In this document: piece by piece, positions 1 to 7,414 of the stretch | Layout of the letters: the number at the start of each line of letters is the position of its first letter | Numbering within the stretch: the first letter of the stretch is position 1 | Assembly (NCBI GenBank): GCA_022820945.1 | Contig: JAJEEP010000169.1 | Coordinates: 1-38,018, forward strand | DNA length: 38,018 nt | Source of the DNA: Alphaproteobacteria bacterium | GTDB lineage: Bacteria; Pseudomonadota; Alphaproteobacteria; UBA828 | Direction of reading: 5' to 3' | Position numbers and translations under genes: made by a program | Notes under the pieces: model-generated | What the model saw: the letters and a program-made list of their open reading frames with translations, nothing else | The model's database searches: none | What the model was told of the DNA's origin: nothing

Positions 1-18
1 CAGGAACAATTTTTAGTC
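1..18 (+). repeat. left terminal inverted repeat of the ISAs1-type element
   Basis: CAGGAACAATTTTTAGTC matches the minus-strand sequence at 2086-2069 at 13 of 18 positions, with an identical CAGG outer end and a shared AATTT core. It begins at the first base of the window, so the true outer edge could only be confirmed with flanking sequence. Confidence 0.6.
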
Positions 19-211
19 GCGCTGAGGGCTCGGGATGAGTGAGACCGCGCTGGCCGCAGGTTGTTCGAGGGAGCCCGGAACCTGTCTGGCCGACGTCATG
101 GTGGTTTCTCGAAGCCGCCGAACGGCGTTTTCGGGCACATCGCGCGTGAGTGCCCTGCGTCGGCGGCAGACGCGCCGAGACCCGCGCGCTTCTTCGGCGG
201 CGCCTGCGGGA

Positions 212-2008
212 TCAGGCGCCGGGCGTGCTCAGGATGACAGCGAGGGCGTCCTGTGCGCGGGCGGCATAGTGGCGGTTGGCCTCGGGCAGGTAGCGGAAGC
301 GGCCGTCGCTGCGCACGATGGCGATGGCGGCGTTGGTCAGGCAGGCGAGATTGCGGGGCATGTGGCGCACGTACGCCCGGCAGCGGTCTTCGTCATAGGT
401 GAAGTCGCGCACGTAGTGCAGCCGGTTTTCGATGTGCCAGTGATTGCGGACCAGGGCCAGCAGCTCCTCGGGCCCGGCGCGGTCTGCGCCGAGCGAGGTG
501 AGGCTGTAGGCCACTTCGATGCTGCGCTTGCCGGTCTTGAGGATCTCGCGCTCGCGTTCGATGCGCACCGCCTGGCGGCGGCCATGGAGATTGGCGTAGC
601 CGTCCCACTCGGCAGCGGAGAGGTCGACGACGGCACAGCGCCGTCGCTCGATGCGGCCATGGCCCTTGTCGACGGTTTCGTGCCAAGCCGCATCGCTGAA
701 GTCGATCGCCTTGAGGTCTTCGAGGATGGTCTCCTGATTGTCCTTCACCGCGCTGACCACATAGTCGGCGCGGCGCCCGAGCAGGCAGCGCGCGGTTTCC
801 TGCTGGGCGTGCATCGCATCCATGGTGACGATGCGCCCGGTCAGGTCGAGGCTGCTGGAGAGCTCGCGCACGGCCGGGATTTCGTTGCTCTTGCTGTCGA
901 CCTCGACCTGCCCGAGGATCAGGCCGCTGTCGTGCTCCACCGCCGCGACCATCATCCGGCGTCCGTCCTCGGTCTGCCTGGAGGCGCCGCGCAGGTCCTT
1001 TCCGTCCACGGCGACCGGCGCATGTGCGGTGCTTTGCTGGGCGGTCCACTGGCCGACGGCGTTGTCCAGTGTCTCCGGCGGCAGGGCGGCAAGGACGTTG
1101 TGGAAGGTGGTGATCGCGGGCGGGGTGTAGCGCTGCTTGGAGGGGCTCCAGAAGGCACCCACCGCCTTGAGCTGATCCTGGGAGAGCAGGGCGGCGAACT
1201 GGGCGAATGCGTTCACCCCCCGGTAGCCGGCAAGCCGGGCGGCGACGGCAAGCGTCAGAATGGTGTTGAGTGCATAGCGCTTGCCCCGGGCATGGCGGTA
1301 CTCGGGCACCTCGCCCAGACACTCGAACAGACTGCGCAGCCGGGGCGCGGCCATCGGCTCGGTGTGCTGCTCAGCGCTCCAGTTTGCCGGCATCTCGGTC
1401 TGGCTCAGCGCTTCCGTGGCGCCGTCTGTCAGTTCGAACACGAAGACCTCCTTGGGCTGGCCGTGGTGACGCCAGCGTGCCGCCCCTCCGGGCTCACGGG
1501 CAAAGCCGCGCGTCAGCCCCAGCGAGCGCCAGTTGGCGGCGCGGTAGCAGGTGCCGGCGAAGCGCGAGACGTCCACAAACGTCTCCGCCAGAAGTGCCGG
1601 GTATCCGTGCGCCGCATGCATGTCCTGCGACAGCCGCCGCAGGCTCAGCCCCAGCACCCGCGAGGCCAGGTTGGGCACCCGCTCAGGCGTCAGGATGACG
1701 AAGCGCGAGTTGTTGGCGATCAGGTGCAGGCGCTGAAACTGCTGCTCCGCCGACCACCCGATCCAGCGATCCCGCGCGCCCAGCTTGAACGCGCCGGGCT
1801 GCCAGCCGATCAGGGCGAGCCAGCTCTCGCCATGAACCGCGACATGGCGCAGGCCCTTGCCGATGACGCCGTGGAACCGCAGATAGTGGTGCTCCTCCAC
1901 CAACCGGTCCCAGCGCCGGTGCTCCCGCGCGCCCCAGGTCGGGCGCACCGTGACCTCGCGCAGATCAATGGACGAATCCGGGATCGGCAGCGTCGCCATG
2001 AACGGCAC
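212..2008 (-). CDS. ISAs1-family transposase with N-terminal DUF4338 (DruA-like) domain
   Basis: This protein of 598 residues joins two modules. Residues about 15-195 resemble DUF4338, the domain of DruA from Druantia anti-phage systems: EEHHYLRFHG at 38-47, RDRWIGW at 79-85, and FVDVSRFAGTCYRAANW at 144-160. Residues about 225-575 are an ISAs1/H-repeat transposase: a leader ending in the region ITTFHNVL (299-306), then a DDE catalytic core with D335 (VAVDGKDLRG), D397 (VTMDAMHAQ) and E527 (HWHIENRLH). The catalytic triad is intact, so the enzyme may be active. The start is a GTG at 2008; an in-frame ATG at 1999 is an alternative, and neither has a clear ribosome binding site. It is the only gene of the IS. 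The role of the DUF4338 part is unknown; DNA binding is a guess. Confidence 0.9.
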   Translation of the reverse strand: MPFMATLPIPDSSIDLREVTVRPTWGAREHRRWDRLVEEHHYLRFHGVIGKGLRHVAVHGESWLALIGWQPGAFKLGARDRWIGWSAEQQFQRLHLIANNSRFVILTPERVPNLASRVLGLSLRRLSQDMHAAHGYPALLAETFVDVSRFAGTCYRAANWRSLGLTRGFAREPGGAARWRHHGQPKEVFVFELTDGATEALSQTEMPANWSAEQHTEPMAAPRLRSLFECLGEVPEYRHARGKRYALNTILTLAVAARLAGYRGVNAFAQFAALLSQDQLKAVGAFWSPSKQRYTPPAITTFHNVLAALPPETLDNAVGQWTAQQSTAHAPVAVDGKDLRGASRQTEDGRRMMVAAVEHDSGLILGQVEVDSKSNEIPAVRELSSSLDLTGRIVTMDAMHAQQETARCLLGRRADYVVSAVKDNQETILEDLKAIDFSDAAWHETVDKGHGRIERRRCAVVDLSAAEWDGYANLHGRRQAVRIEREREILKTGKRSIEVAYSLTSLGADRAGPEELLALVRNHWHIENRLHYVRDFTYDEDRCRAYVRHMPRNLACLTNAAIAIVRSDGRFRYLPEANRHYAARAQDALAVILSTPGA

Positions 2009-2068
2009 ACTGCCACATCGAGAACGGAATGGCCAGCCCAGGCTTCAGCTCAACCCGCTCGACGAGCG

Positions 2069-2086
2069 GACAATAAATTCGCCCTG
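2069..2086 (-). repeat. right terminal inverted repeat of the ISAs1-type element
   Basis: On the minus strand this reads CAGGGCGAATTTATTGTC, the partner of bases 1-18. It sits 60 bases upstream of the transposase start region, a normal distance for an IS with one gene. The host flank would start at 2087. Confidence 0.6.
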
Positions 2087-2252
2087 TGCCACGGCGTCTG
2101 GCAAACGCCCAAATATCGATTTAGTTACAAGGTGTTATAGAGAGGATGATGGCTCGCGTTGACAAAGTCCTCGCGACGGGAAGTTGACACGCGCTTGAAA
2201 CTCTCGAGTCGCCGGACCGCCGCGAAATCGGGGGCAGAGACGGCTCAAGTCC

Positions 2253-2273
2253 GTCCAAACCGCCGTTTTGGAC
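2253..2273 (-). terminator. possible terminator hairpin after the ABC-dioxygenase operon
   Basis: GTCCAAA at 2253-2259 pairs with TTTGGAC at 2267-2273, about 28 bases beyond the dioxygenase stop. A run of A/T pairs lies in the stem but there is no convincing U-tract after it, so the call is tentative. Confidence 0.3.
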
Positions 2274-2300
2274 CCTCCCCTGGAGAGGGCGAACCGCAGG

Positions 2301-3137
2301 CTAGGCCGCGGCCGTCATCACGAAGTCATGGTCCAGGCGCAGGCCCTCGTCCGCCTTGTCGTAGTGCACAACCAGGGAGTCCTTGACGCCGAAGACGGCA
2401 TCGGTCCCGAGATAGGGATCGTCATCGGTGAAGAGCTGCGTCACCAGCGTCTCGTACCCGTCCGCCGACAGCATGAAATGGATGTGGGCGGGGCGCCAGT
2501 TGTGGCGGCCGGCAGCCTTCAGCATGGCGCCGACCGGGCCGTCGCCGGGGACCGTGTAGCTCACCGGCTTGCGGGTGCGGAACCAGTAGCGTCCGTCGTC
2601 GCCGGTGGTGAGCCGGCCGCACAGGTTGAACGAGGTGCCGGACGTGTCTTGGGCTGCGTAAATGGCATCCGGCGCGGTCTGCCAGATGTCGAGCACTGCG
2701 CCTGCGATCGGCGCACCGTCGAGGTCTATCACCTTGCCCGAGACGAGCACGCGCTCGCCGCTGGTCTCGCCCTCCGCCAGGTCGGCGCCGTTCTCGTAGT
2801 CCGGCGCGCCCTCGCGATAGAAGGGGCCGAGCACGCTGCTCTCGGTGGCACCGCTCGGTTTGCGGTTGTTGATGGCATCGATCAGCATGCTGGCGCCCAG
2901 CGTGTCCGATAGAAGAATGAACTCCTGCCGGTTCTCGTCGCACTTCTTGCCGGTCTCGGTCAGGAAGCGGATCGCCGCCAGCCACTCCTCCTCGGTCGGC
3001 TCGATCTCGCGGATGAAGCCGTGGAGGTGGCGGGTCAGGCTGATCATGATGTCCCGCAACCGCCCGTCTGCGCCCTGTTCCAGACGCTCGATCGCCGCCT
3101 GCGTGATTTCGTCTTCGATGCTTGCGCTTTTCGGCAT
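2301..3137 (-). CDS. intradiol ring-cleavage dioxygenase, hydroxyquinol 1,2-dioxygenase-like
   Basis: Non-haem Fe(III) dioxygenase that opens a catechol-type ring between its two hydroxyls, giving a muconate or maleylacetate-type product. The four metal ligands are visible: Y160 (DAIYAAQ), Y194 (KPVSYTVP), H218 and H220 (WRPAHIHF). The N-terminal helical dimerisation domain (about 1-100) and the motif SSVLGPFYREGAP (100-112) are those of the catechol/hydroxyquinol group. The text around the ligands (GRHNWRPAHIHF, DAVFGVKDSL) is closest to hydroxyquinol 1,2-dioxygenases as I remember them. The length of 278 is slightly short for the family (about 280-310). A GGGAG sits nine bases before the ATG. 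It is the last gene of the ABC operon, 100 bases after the ATPase stop, with a CGGCCC/GGGCCG hairpin (3159-3179) in the gap. The true substrate is not determined by sequence. Confidence 0.88.
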   Translation of the reverse strand: MPKSASIEDEITQAAIERLEQGADGRLRDIMISLTRHLHGFIREIEPTEEEWLAAIRFLTETGKKCDENRQEFILLSDTLGASMLIDAINNRKPSGATESSVLGPFYREGAPDYENGADLAEGETSGERVLVSGKVIDLDGAPIAGAVLDIWQTAPDAIYAAQDTSGTSFNLCGRLTTGDDGRYWFRTRKPVSYTVPGDGPVGAMLKAAGRHNWRPAHIHFMLSADGYETLVTQLFTDDDPYLGTDAVFGVKDSLVVHYDKADEGLRLDHDFVMTAAA

Positions 3138-3237
3138 CGCGGGTCACTCCCTCGTCTGCGGCCCTTGCCGTGCGGGCCGTACGTGCCAGCGGCGGTCGCT
3201 CGCCGAGGGCGGGAGAGCCGACGCGCCGCCGGGTCGA

Positions 3238-4347
3238 CTAGTTGCCGACGCGGCGCCCCGAGACCGGGTCAAAGAACAACAGGGTCTCGGTATCGAGATG
3301 CACCTCGACCCGGTCGCCGTCGTTGAACTCCTGCACGCCGGCGACGGTCAGCGCCAGGTTAATCCCCGCCAGGTCGATACCGACCGTCGTGTGCATGCCG
3401 AGCGGTTCGAGATCGTTCACGATCCCGGTCCGGTGCGTTTCCGTCGCGGTCGAGGGTACGATCCGGACATGCTCGGGGCGGAGGCCGACCTCGACCTCGC
3501 TCAGATGTGCGGGCAGGCCGTGCTCCATGCGTTCCGGCAACGGCAGGTTCATCGAGCCGATGGAAAGTCTGGCGGTGCCGTTCTCGCGCGCGAGCCGGCC
3601 GGGGACGATATTGATCTTGGGATTGCCGACGAAGCGGGCCACGTCGCGGTCGGCCGGCTCGTCATAAAGCTCCTGCGCCTTCGCGATCTGACGCACCTCG
3701 CCTTCCAGCAGGACGCAGACGGTATCCGCAAGCGCGAGCGCCTCGGTGTAGTCCGGCGTCGCGAAGACGAAGGTGCGTCCGAGCTCCCGCTGCAGGCGCT
3801 TCAACTCGGTCCGAAGCTCGATGCGGAGCATGAAGTCGAGGCTCGAGAGCGGCTCGTCGAGCAAGTAGAAGCGCGGCTCCCGCACCATGGCGCGGCCGAG
3901 GGCCACGCGCTGCCTCTCGCCGCCGCTGAAGGTCGCCGGCAGTCGGTCGAGAATGTGCCCGATCTTGAGCAGACCGGCGATCTCGTCGACCCGCTTGGCG
4001 ATCTCTGCCTTCGGCATCCTGGCGAGCTTGAGCGGCGAGGCGACGTTCTCGTACCCCGTCTTGTTGGGGTAGAGCGCGAGATTGTCGAAGATCATTGCGA
4101 TATCGCGCCGGTTGGGCTGCAGCTTGGTGAAGTTCTGCCCTTCGACCCAGACCTCGCCCGAGGTCGGCGCTTCCAGCCCGGCGACAATCCTCAGCGTGGT
4201 CGTCTTTCCGGCTCCGGCAGGGCCCAGAAGCACGATCAGCGAGCCGCGCGGCACCTCCAGGCTCAGGTCCCTCAGCGCCTGAACCGAACCGAAGTTCTTG
4301 GAGATGGAGCGGAGTTGCAGGAGGGGTTCGTCCATGGCCGGGCTCAC
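3238..4347 (-). CDS. ABC transporter ATP-binding subunit (MalK/UgpC type) with degenerate Q-loop and switch region
   Basis: ATPase of a carbohydrate-type (CUT1) importer: nucleotide-binding domain in about 1-235, then a C-terminal OB-fold regulatory domain (TOBE) to 369. Visible motifs are Walker A GPAGAGKTT (42-50), signature FSGGE (140-144) and Walker B YLLDEP with D164 and E165. Two positions are not as usual. The Q-loop glutamine is replaced by aspartate (IFDNLALYP, D88), and the switch histidine by proline (FATPDYTEA, P198). The motifs missing here are present in the neighbouring ATPase, and the reverse holds for the signature, which suggests an obligate heterodimer. The start overlaps the neighbour's stop by four bases. 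Paired ATPases of this kind occur in importers such as the rhizobial glycerol system GlpSTPQV, but the substrate here is unknown. Confidence 0.9.
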   Translation of the reverse strand: MSPAMDEPLLQLRSISKNFGSVQALRDLSLEVPRGSLIVLLGPAGAGKTTTLRIVAGLEAPTSGEVWVEGQNFTKLQPNRRDIAMIFDNLALYPNKTGYENVASPLKLARMPKAEIAKRVDEIAGLLKIGHILDRLPATFSGGERQRVALGRAMVREPRFYLLDEPLSSLDFMLRIELRTELKRLQRELGRTFVFATPDYTEALALADTVCVLLEGEVRQIAKAQELYDEPADRDVARFVGNPKINIVPGRLARENGTARLSIGSMNLPLPERMEHGLPAHLSEVEVGLRPEHVRIVPSTATETHRTGIVNDLEPLGMHTTVGIDLAGINLALTVAGVQEFNDGDRVEVHLDTETLLFFDPVSGRRVGN

Positions 4348-5435
4348 GCCTTGAAGCGGACGCCCGATGCGGCGTCGAACAGGGCCAGTAACTCAGCGTC
4401 CGGCCGGATTGCGATCTCGCTGCCTTCGTCGGCCTGCGTGCCGGTCTCCACGACCAGCTTCAGGTCGGATTGGCCGATGCGAGCGGTGAGAACGGTCTCC
4501 GGCCCCTGCGGCTCGACAGCGATGACCGAGGCCGTGAAGGCTTCGGGGTCGTCCGCCTCCGCCAGCATCATCGATTCGGGCCGCATGCCGACGATCACGT
4601 CGGCGCCGTCGCTCACGGCCCCGGCGCTGGCGGCCGGCACGGGAATGACCGAGCCGTTCTGCGCCACGACCGGCCGATTGCCGTCATGCCCAAACTCCCC
4701 GCGCACGAAGTTCATCGGCGGGTTGCCGAGGAAGCTGCCGACGAAGGTGTTGTCGGGGTAGTGATAAACGTTGTGCGCCGTGTCGTATTGCTTGAGCTGG
4801 CCGAAGTCCATGACCGCGATACGGTGTGCCAGCGAGAGCGCCTCGATCTGGTCATGGGTGACGTAGATGATGGTCTGCCCGGTCTCGGCCTGAATGCGCC
4901 GGAGCTCGCGGCGCATCTGGTTGCGCATCTCGGCTTCCAGATTGCTGAGCGGCTCGTCGAGCAGCAGAATCTCGGGGTTGGTCACCAGCGTCCGCCCGAT
5001 CGCGACCCGCTGCAACTCGCTCGCCCCGAGCTCCAGCGGCTTGTAGTCGAGCTGATGCTCGAGGTGAAGGAACGCAGCAACCTTCGCCACCTCGCGGTCG
5101 ATATCGGCCCGCGCCATGCCGCGCACGCGGAGCCCGTATTCCAGATTGCGCCTGACGTTCATGTGGGTGAAGACCGCGTAGTCCTGGAACACCAGGCCGA
5201 CGTTGCGCTGGCCGGGGGGAACCTGGAGCACCGACTGTCCGTCGATCAGGATGTCGCCCGAGGTGGGCTGCTCGAGGCCCACGATCATGTTCAGCGTGGT
5301 CGACTTGCCGCAGCCTGATGGCCCCAGCAGCGCCATGGTCTCGCCTTCCTCGCAGGCAAGGGACATGTCGTCGACGGCGATGAGTTCGCCGAACTCCTTG
5401 CGAAGCTCCACCAGCTCCAGCTTGATGTTTGCCAT
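4344..5435 (-). CDS. ABC transporter ATP-binding subunit (MalK/UgpC type) with degenerate signature motif
   Basis: Second ATPase of the importer, 363 residues. Walker A GPSGCGKST (38-46), Q-loop Q84 (VFQDYAVF), Walker B LLLDEP (D160, E161) and switch H194 (VTHDQIEA) are all intact. The ABC signature is not: where LSGGQ is expected there is LGASE (136-140), though the following QRVAIGR is kept. The D-loop reads SNLE rather than SNLD. A C-terminal TOBE-type domain follows from about residue 235. In the ABC dimer the signature of one subunit completes the ATP site of the other. This subunit's intact Walker, Q and H motifs would therefore pair with the good FSGGE of the partner, while its poor signature faces the partner's degraded site. 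It starts nine bases after the permease stop. Confidence 0.92.
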   Translation of the reverse strand: MANIKLELVELRKEFGELIAVDDMSLACEEGETMALLGPSGCGKSTTLNMIVGLEQPTSGDILIDGQSVLQVPPGQRNVGLVFQDYAVFTHMNVRRNLEYGLRVRGMARADIDREVAKVAAFLHLEHQLDYKPLELGASELQRVAIGRTLVTNPEILLLDEPLSNLEAEMRNQMRRELRRIQAETGQTIIYVTHDQIEALSLAHRIAVMDFGQLKQYDTAHNVYHYPDNTFVGSFLGNPPMNFVRGEFGHDGNRPVVAQNGSVIPVPAASAGAVSDGADVIVGMRPESMMLAEADDPEAFTASVIAVEPQGPETVLTARIGQSDLKLVVETGTQADEGSEIAIRPDAELLALFDAASGVRFKA

Positions 5436-5444
5436 CGTGCCGCG

Positions 5445-6392
5445 CTAACGCTTGATCGCGCCGAGGGTAAGGCCGCGCACCAGATGCCGCTGGATGAAGA
5501 AGCCGACGATAACCAGCGGAACGATGGAGACGCAGGCGAGCGCCGCCTGAATGCCGTACTGCTGCCCCGAGGTTGCGCTGAAGTACTTGGAGAGCTTGAC
5601 CGGGATCGTCTCGACATTGGTGTAGGTCAGCACCAGCGCGAACAGGAACTCGCTCCAGTTGAGGATGAAGATGAAAAGCGAGGTGGCGATCAGGCCGCCC
5701 TTGATGAGGGGCACAGTGACCTTGAGGTGCGCCTCCCATCGCGACATGCCGTCCATCATCGCCGCTTCCTCGATCTCCTGAGGCAGCTCGTCGATGAAGC
5801 TTTTCAGCATCCAAGTGGAGAACGGCACCGTGACCGCAGCGTAGGCCAGTATCAGGCCCCAATAGGAGTCGGTTGCCTCGATTCCCGGCGCGCTGAACAT
5901 CACCACGAACGGGATGGCGATCGCAATGGGCGGGAACATTCGCCCCGATAATATGAAGAAGGGCGTGACGTTGCCGCCAAATCGGTATCGCGCGATGGCA
6001 ATTGCGGCCATGAAGCCGACCACAATGGACAGCATTGTCGAGAGCACCGAAATGATGACCGAGCCCCGGATGGACTGCCACGCCGATTTGGTCAGAAAGT
6101 CGGCGACCGCGCCGCTCACCGCGTCGGATTCAGTCGCGCGCTGAGCGGTGACCTCGCCCTCCTCGGTGTACTGGCCGAGACCTCCCCGCTGCTCGAGCAG
6201 GACGGACGGCCACAGAATGACGAGGTAGTTGGTGACGGTGCCATTCTCCGACACCCACACCGGCGGCGTCGTGACCCACTCGTTGGACGGCTTGAACGAC
6301 GTGGACACCATCCAGAACAGCGGGAACACCGCGAAGAGCAGCCCGAAGGCGAGCCCGATCGCGCTGCCGGGACCGAATTTCCTCGCGCCCAT
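5445..6392 (-). CDS. CUT1-type ABC transporter permease (MalG/UgpE-like)
   Basis: Inner-membrane permease of 315 residues. The first membrane segment is at about 11-31, with further segments at about 110-133, 146-166, 177-197 and near 235-255 and 285-305. The cytoplasmic coupling helix shows the EAA motif EEAAMMDGMSRW (208-219) followed by LKVTVPLI, which contacts the ATPases. Between the first segment and the core there is a hydrophilic stretch (about 32-108) longer than in most MalG relatives; roughly 40 residues around EQRGGLGQYTEEGE look like an insertion. Its start codon directly abuts the stop of the upstream permease gene (6393), so the two are probably translationally coupled and made in equal amounts. 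Confidence 0.93.
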   Translation of the reverse strand: MGARKFGPGSAIGLAFGLLFAVFPLFWMVSTSFKPSNEWVTTPPVWVSENGTVTNYLVILWPSVLLEQRGGLGQYTEEGEVTAQRATESDAVSGAVADFLTKSAWQSIRGSVIISVLSTMLSIVVGFMAAIAIARYRFGGNVTPFFILSGRMFPPIAIAIPFVVMFSAPGIEATDSYWGLILAYAAVTVPFSTWMLKSFIDELPQEIEEAAMMDGMSRWEAHLKVTVPLIKGGLIATSLFIFILNWSEFLFALVLTYTNVETIPVKLSKYFSATSGQQYGIQAALACVSIVPLVIVGFFIQRHLVRGLTLGAIKR

Positions 6393-7379
6393 CTAGCGCT
6401 TCTCCAGCAACTCGTAGCGGATCGGCTTCAGCATCATGTTGATCATCACCACCGTGATCACCAGCACGATGAAGCCTGCCGAGCCTGCATAAGCGAGGCG
6501 GAAGTCCTGGAAGCCGAGTTTATAGAGATAGAGACTCATGGTCTCGGTCGCCGTTCCGGGACCGCCACGCGTCAGGATGTAGATCTCGTCGAAAAGCTTG
6601 ATGACCTCCATGCCGCGGATCACGAAGGCGATGATGATGACGCCCCGCATGTTGGGCATGATCACGGTCCAGAATATCCGCCAGTTGCTGGCACCGAGCA
6701 CGGTGGCGGCCCGCACCGGGTTCTCCGGCACCGCGTTGAGGCCGGAGAGCAGAATCAGGAAGAACAGCGGCGTCCAGTGCCAGACCTCCGTGATGACCAC
6801 GGCGAAGAAGGCCAGCAGGCCGTTGTTGAGCCACTGCAAATCGGCGCCTGCGGAGGTGCCGCCGATCCAGCCCAGCACCTGATTGACTGGCCCGGAGTAC
6901 TGGAACAGCATGAACCAGGTGTAGCCGACGACGACCGGCATGATCATCATTGGGGTCAGCAGCGCAGTGAACCAGATGCGCTTGCCCCAGAATTTCTTGA
7001 GGAAAATCGTGGCGAGCCCGAGCCCGATGACGAACTCGAGGCAAAGGCTGAGCACCGATATGGCGAGCGTCCGGCCCAGCGCCTCGAGGAAGCGCGGCTC
7101 GTCCGTCACCAGATAGTAGTAGTTGAGGCCGAGCTCGGTATCGCCAGAGAACACGGACCCCACGGCCTCCCAGATCGAAGTTCCATAGGTCGGCTGCCAT
7201 TCGGTCAGCGCGACGAAGAACTCCAGGCCGAAGGGGAAAATCAACATCATGATCAAAAGAAGCTGAACGGGCGTGATGAAGAGCACGCCGATGTAGCGCT
7301 TGTCATTGGGGTCGAACAGGCGTGCCCGCGCCTGCAATGCACGCACGGGCACGCCGCCGTTCGCAGTCTTCGTAACCAC
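6393..7379 (-). CDS. CUT1-type ABC transporter permease (MalF/UgpA-like)
   Basis: Inner-membrane permease of 328 residues and partner of the downstream permease. Membrane segments are seen at about 30-55, 103-127, 137-160, 186-213, 240-260 and 295-318. The EAA-loop reads PVRAATVLGASNWRIFW (221-237) followed by TVIMPNMRG, the standard contact to an ABC ATPase. The start is a GTG at 7379 with a weak GCAGG just upstream. The gene lies 35 bases after the solute-binding protein gene and before the second permease with no gap. The substrate cannot be read from the permeases; the family imports sugars, polyols and glycerol phosphates. Confidence 0.92.
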   Translation of the reverse strand: MVTKTANGGVPVRALQARARLFDPNDKRYIGVLFITPVQLLLIMMLIFPFGLEFFVALTEWQPTYGTSIWEAVGSVFSGDTELGLNYYYLVTDEPRFLEALGRTLAISVLSLCLEFVIGLGLATIFLKKFWGKRIWFTALLTPMMIMPVVVGYTWFMLFQYSGPVNQVLGWIGGTSAGADLQWLNNGLLAFFAVVITEVWHWTPLFFLILLSGLNAVPENPVRAATVLGASNWRIFWTVIMPNMRGVIIIAFVIRGMEVIKLFDEIYILTRGGPGTATETMSLYLYKLGFQDFRLAYAGSAGFIVLVITVVMINMMLKPIRYELLEKR

Positions 7380-7414
7380 GTTACCTGCAGTCCGGTTGAG
7401 TTGTTACGGTCGGA

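Larger units (their letters stand above)
1..2086 (-). mobile_element. ISAs1-family insertion sequence with DUF4338-DDE transposase
   Basis: Imperfect terminal inverted repeats bound the element: CAGGAACAATTTTTAGTC at 1-18 and, read on the minus strand, CAGGGCGAATTTATTGTC at 2086-2069 (13 of 18 identical, both starting CAGG). The single transposase gene lies between them on the minus strand, with 211 bases after its stop and 78 bases before its start. At about 2.1 kb it is longer than a usual ISAs1 element of about 1.2-1.4 kb, and the extra N-terminal domain of the transposase accounts for most of the difference. The left target duplication would lie outside the window, so it cannot be checked. 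The ends are inferred from the repeat match alone. Confidence 0.7.

Noticed and set aside
614..618. Possible defect in LeuS because KMSKS reads AMSKS (residue numbers of LeuS)
   Set aside because: The first position of this motif varies among synthetases and the catalytic second lysine is kept.
212..2008. A Druantia defence system
   Set aside because: Only the DruA-like domain is present and it is fused to a transposase; no DruB-E, large helicase or other defence gene is in the window.
35..2140. Long open frame of 701 codons on the plus strand across the IS
   Set aside because: It is antisense to the transposase, has no family features, and is the usual result of GC-rich third codon positions on the other strand.
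2845..4761. Plus-strand frame of 638 codons over the ATPase genes
   Set aside because: Antisense to two well-supported ATPases; composition is a shadow and it has no recognisable domain.
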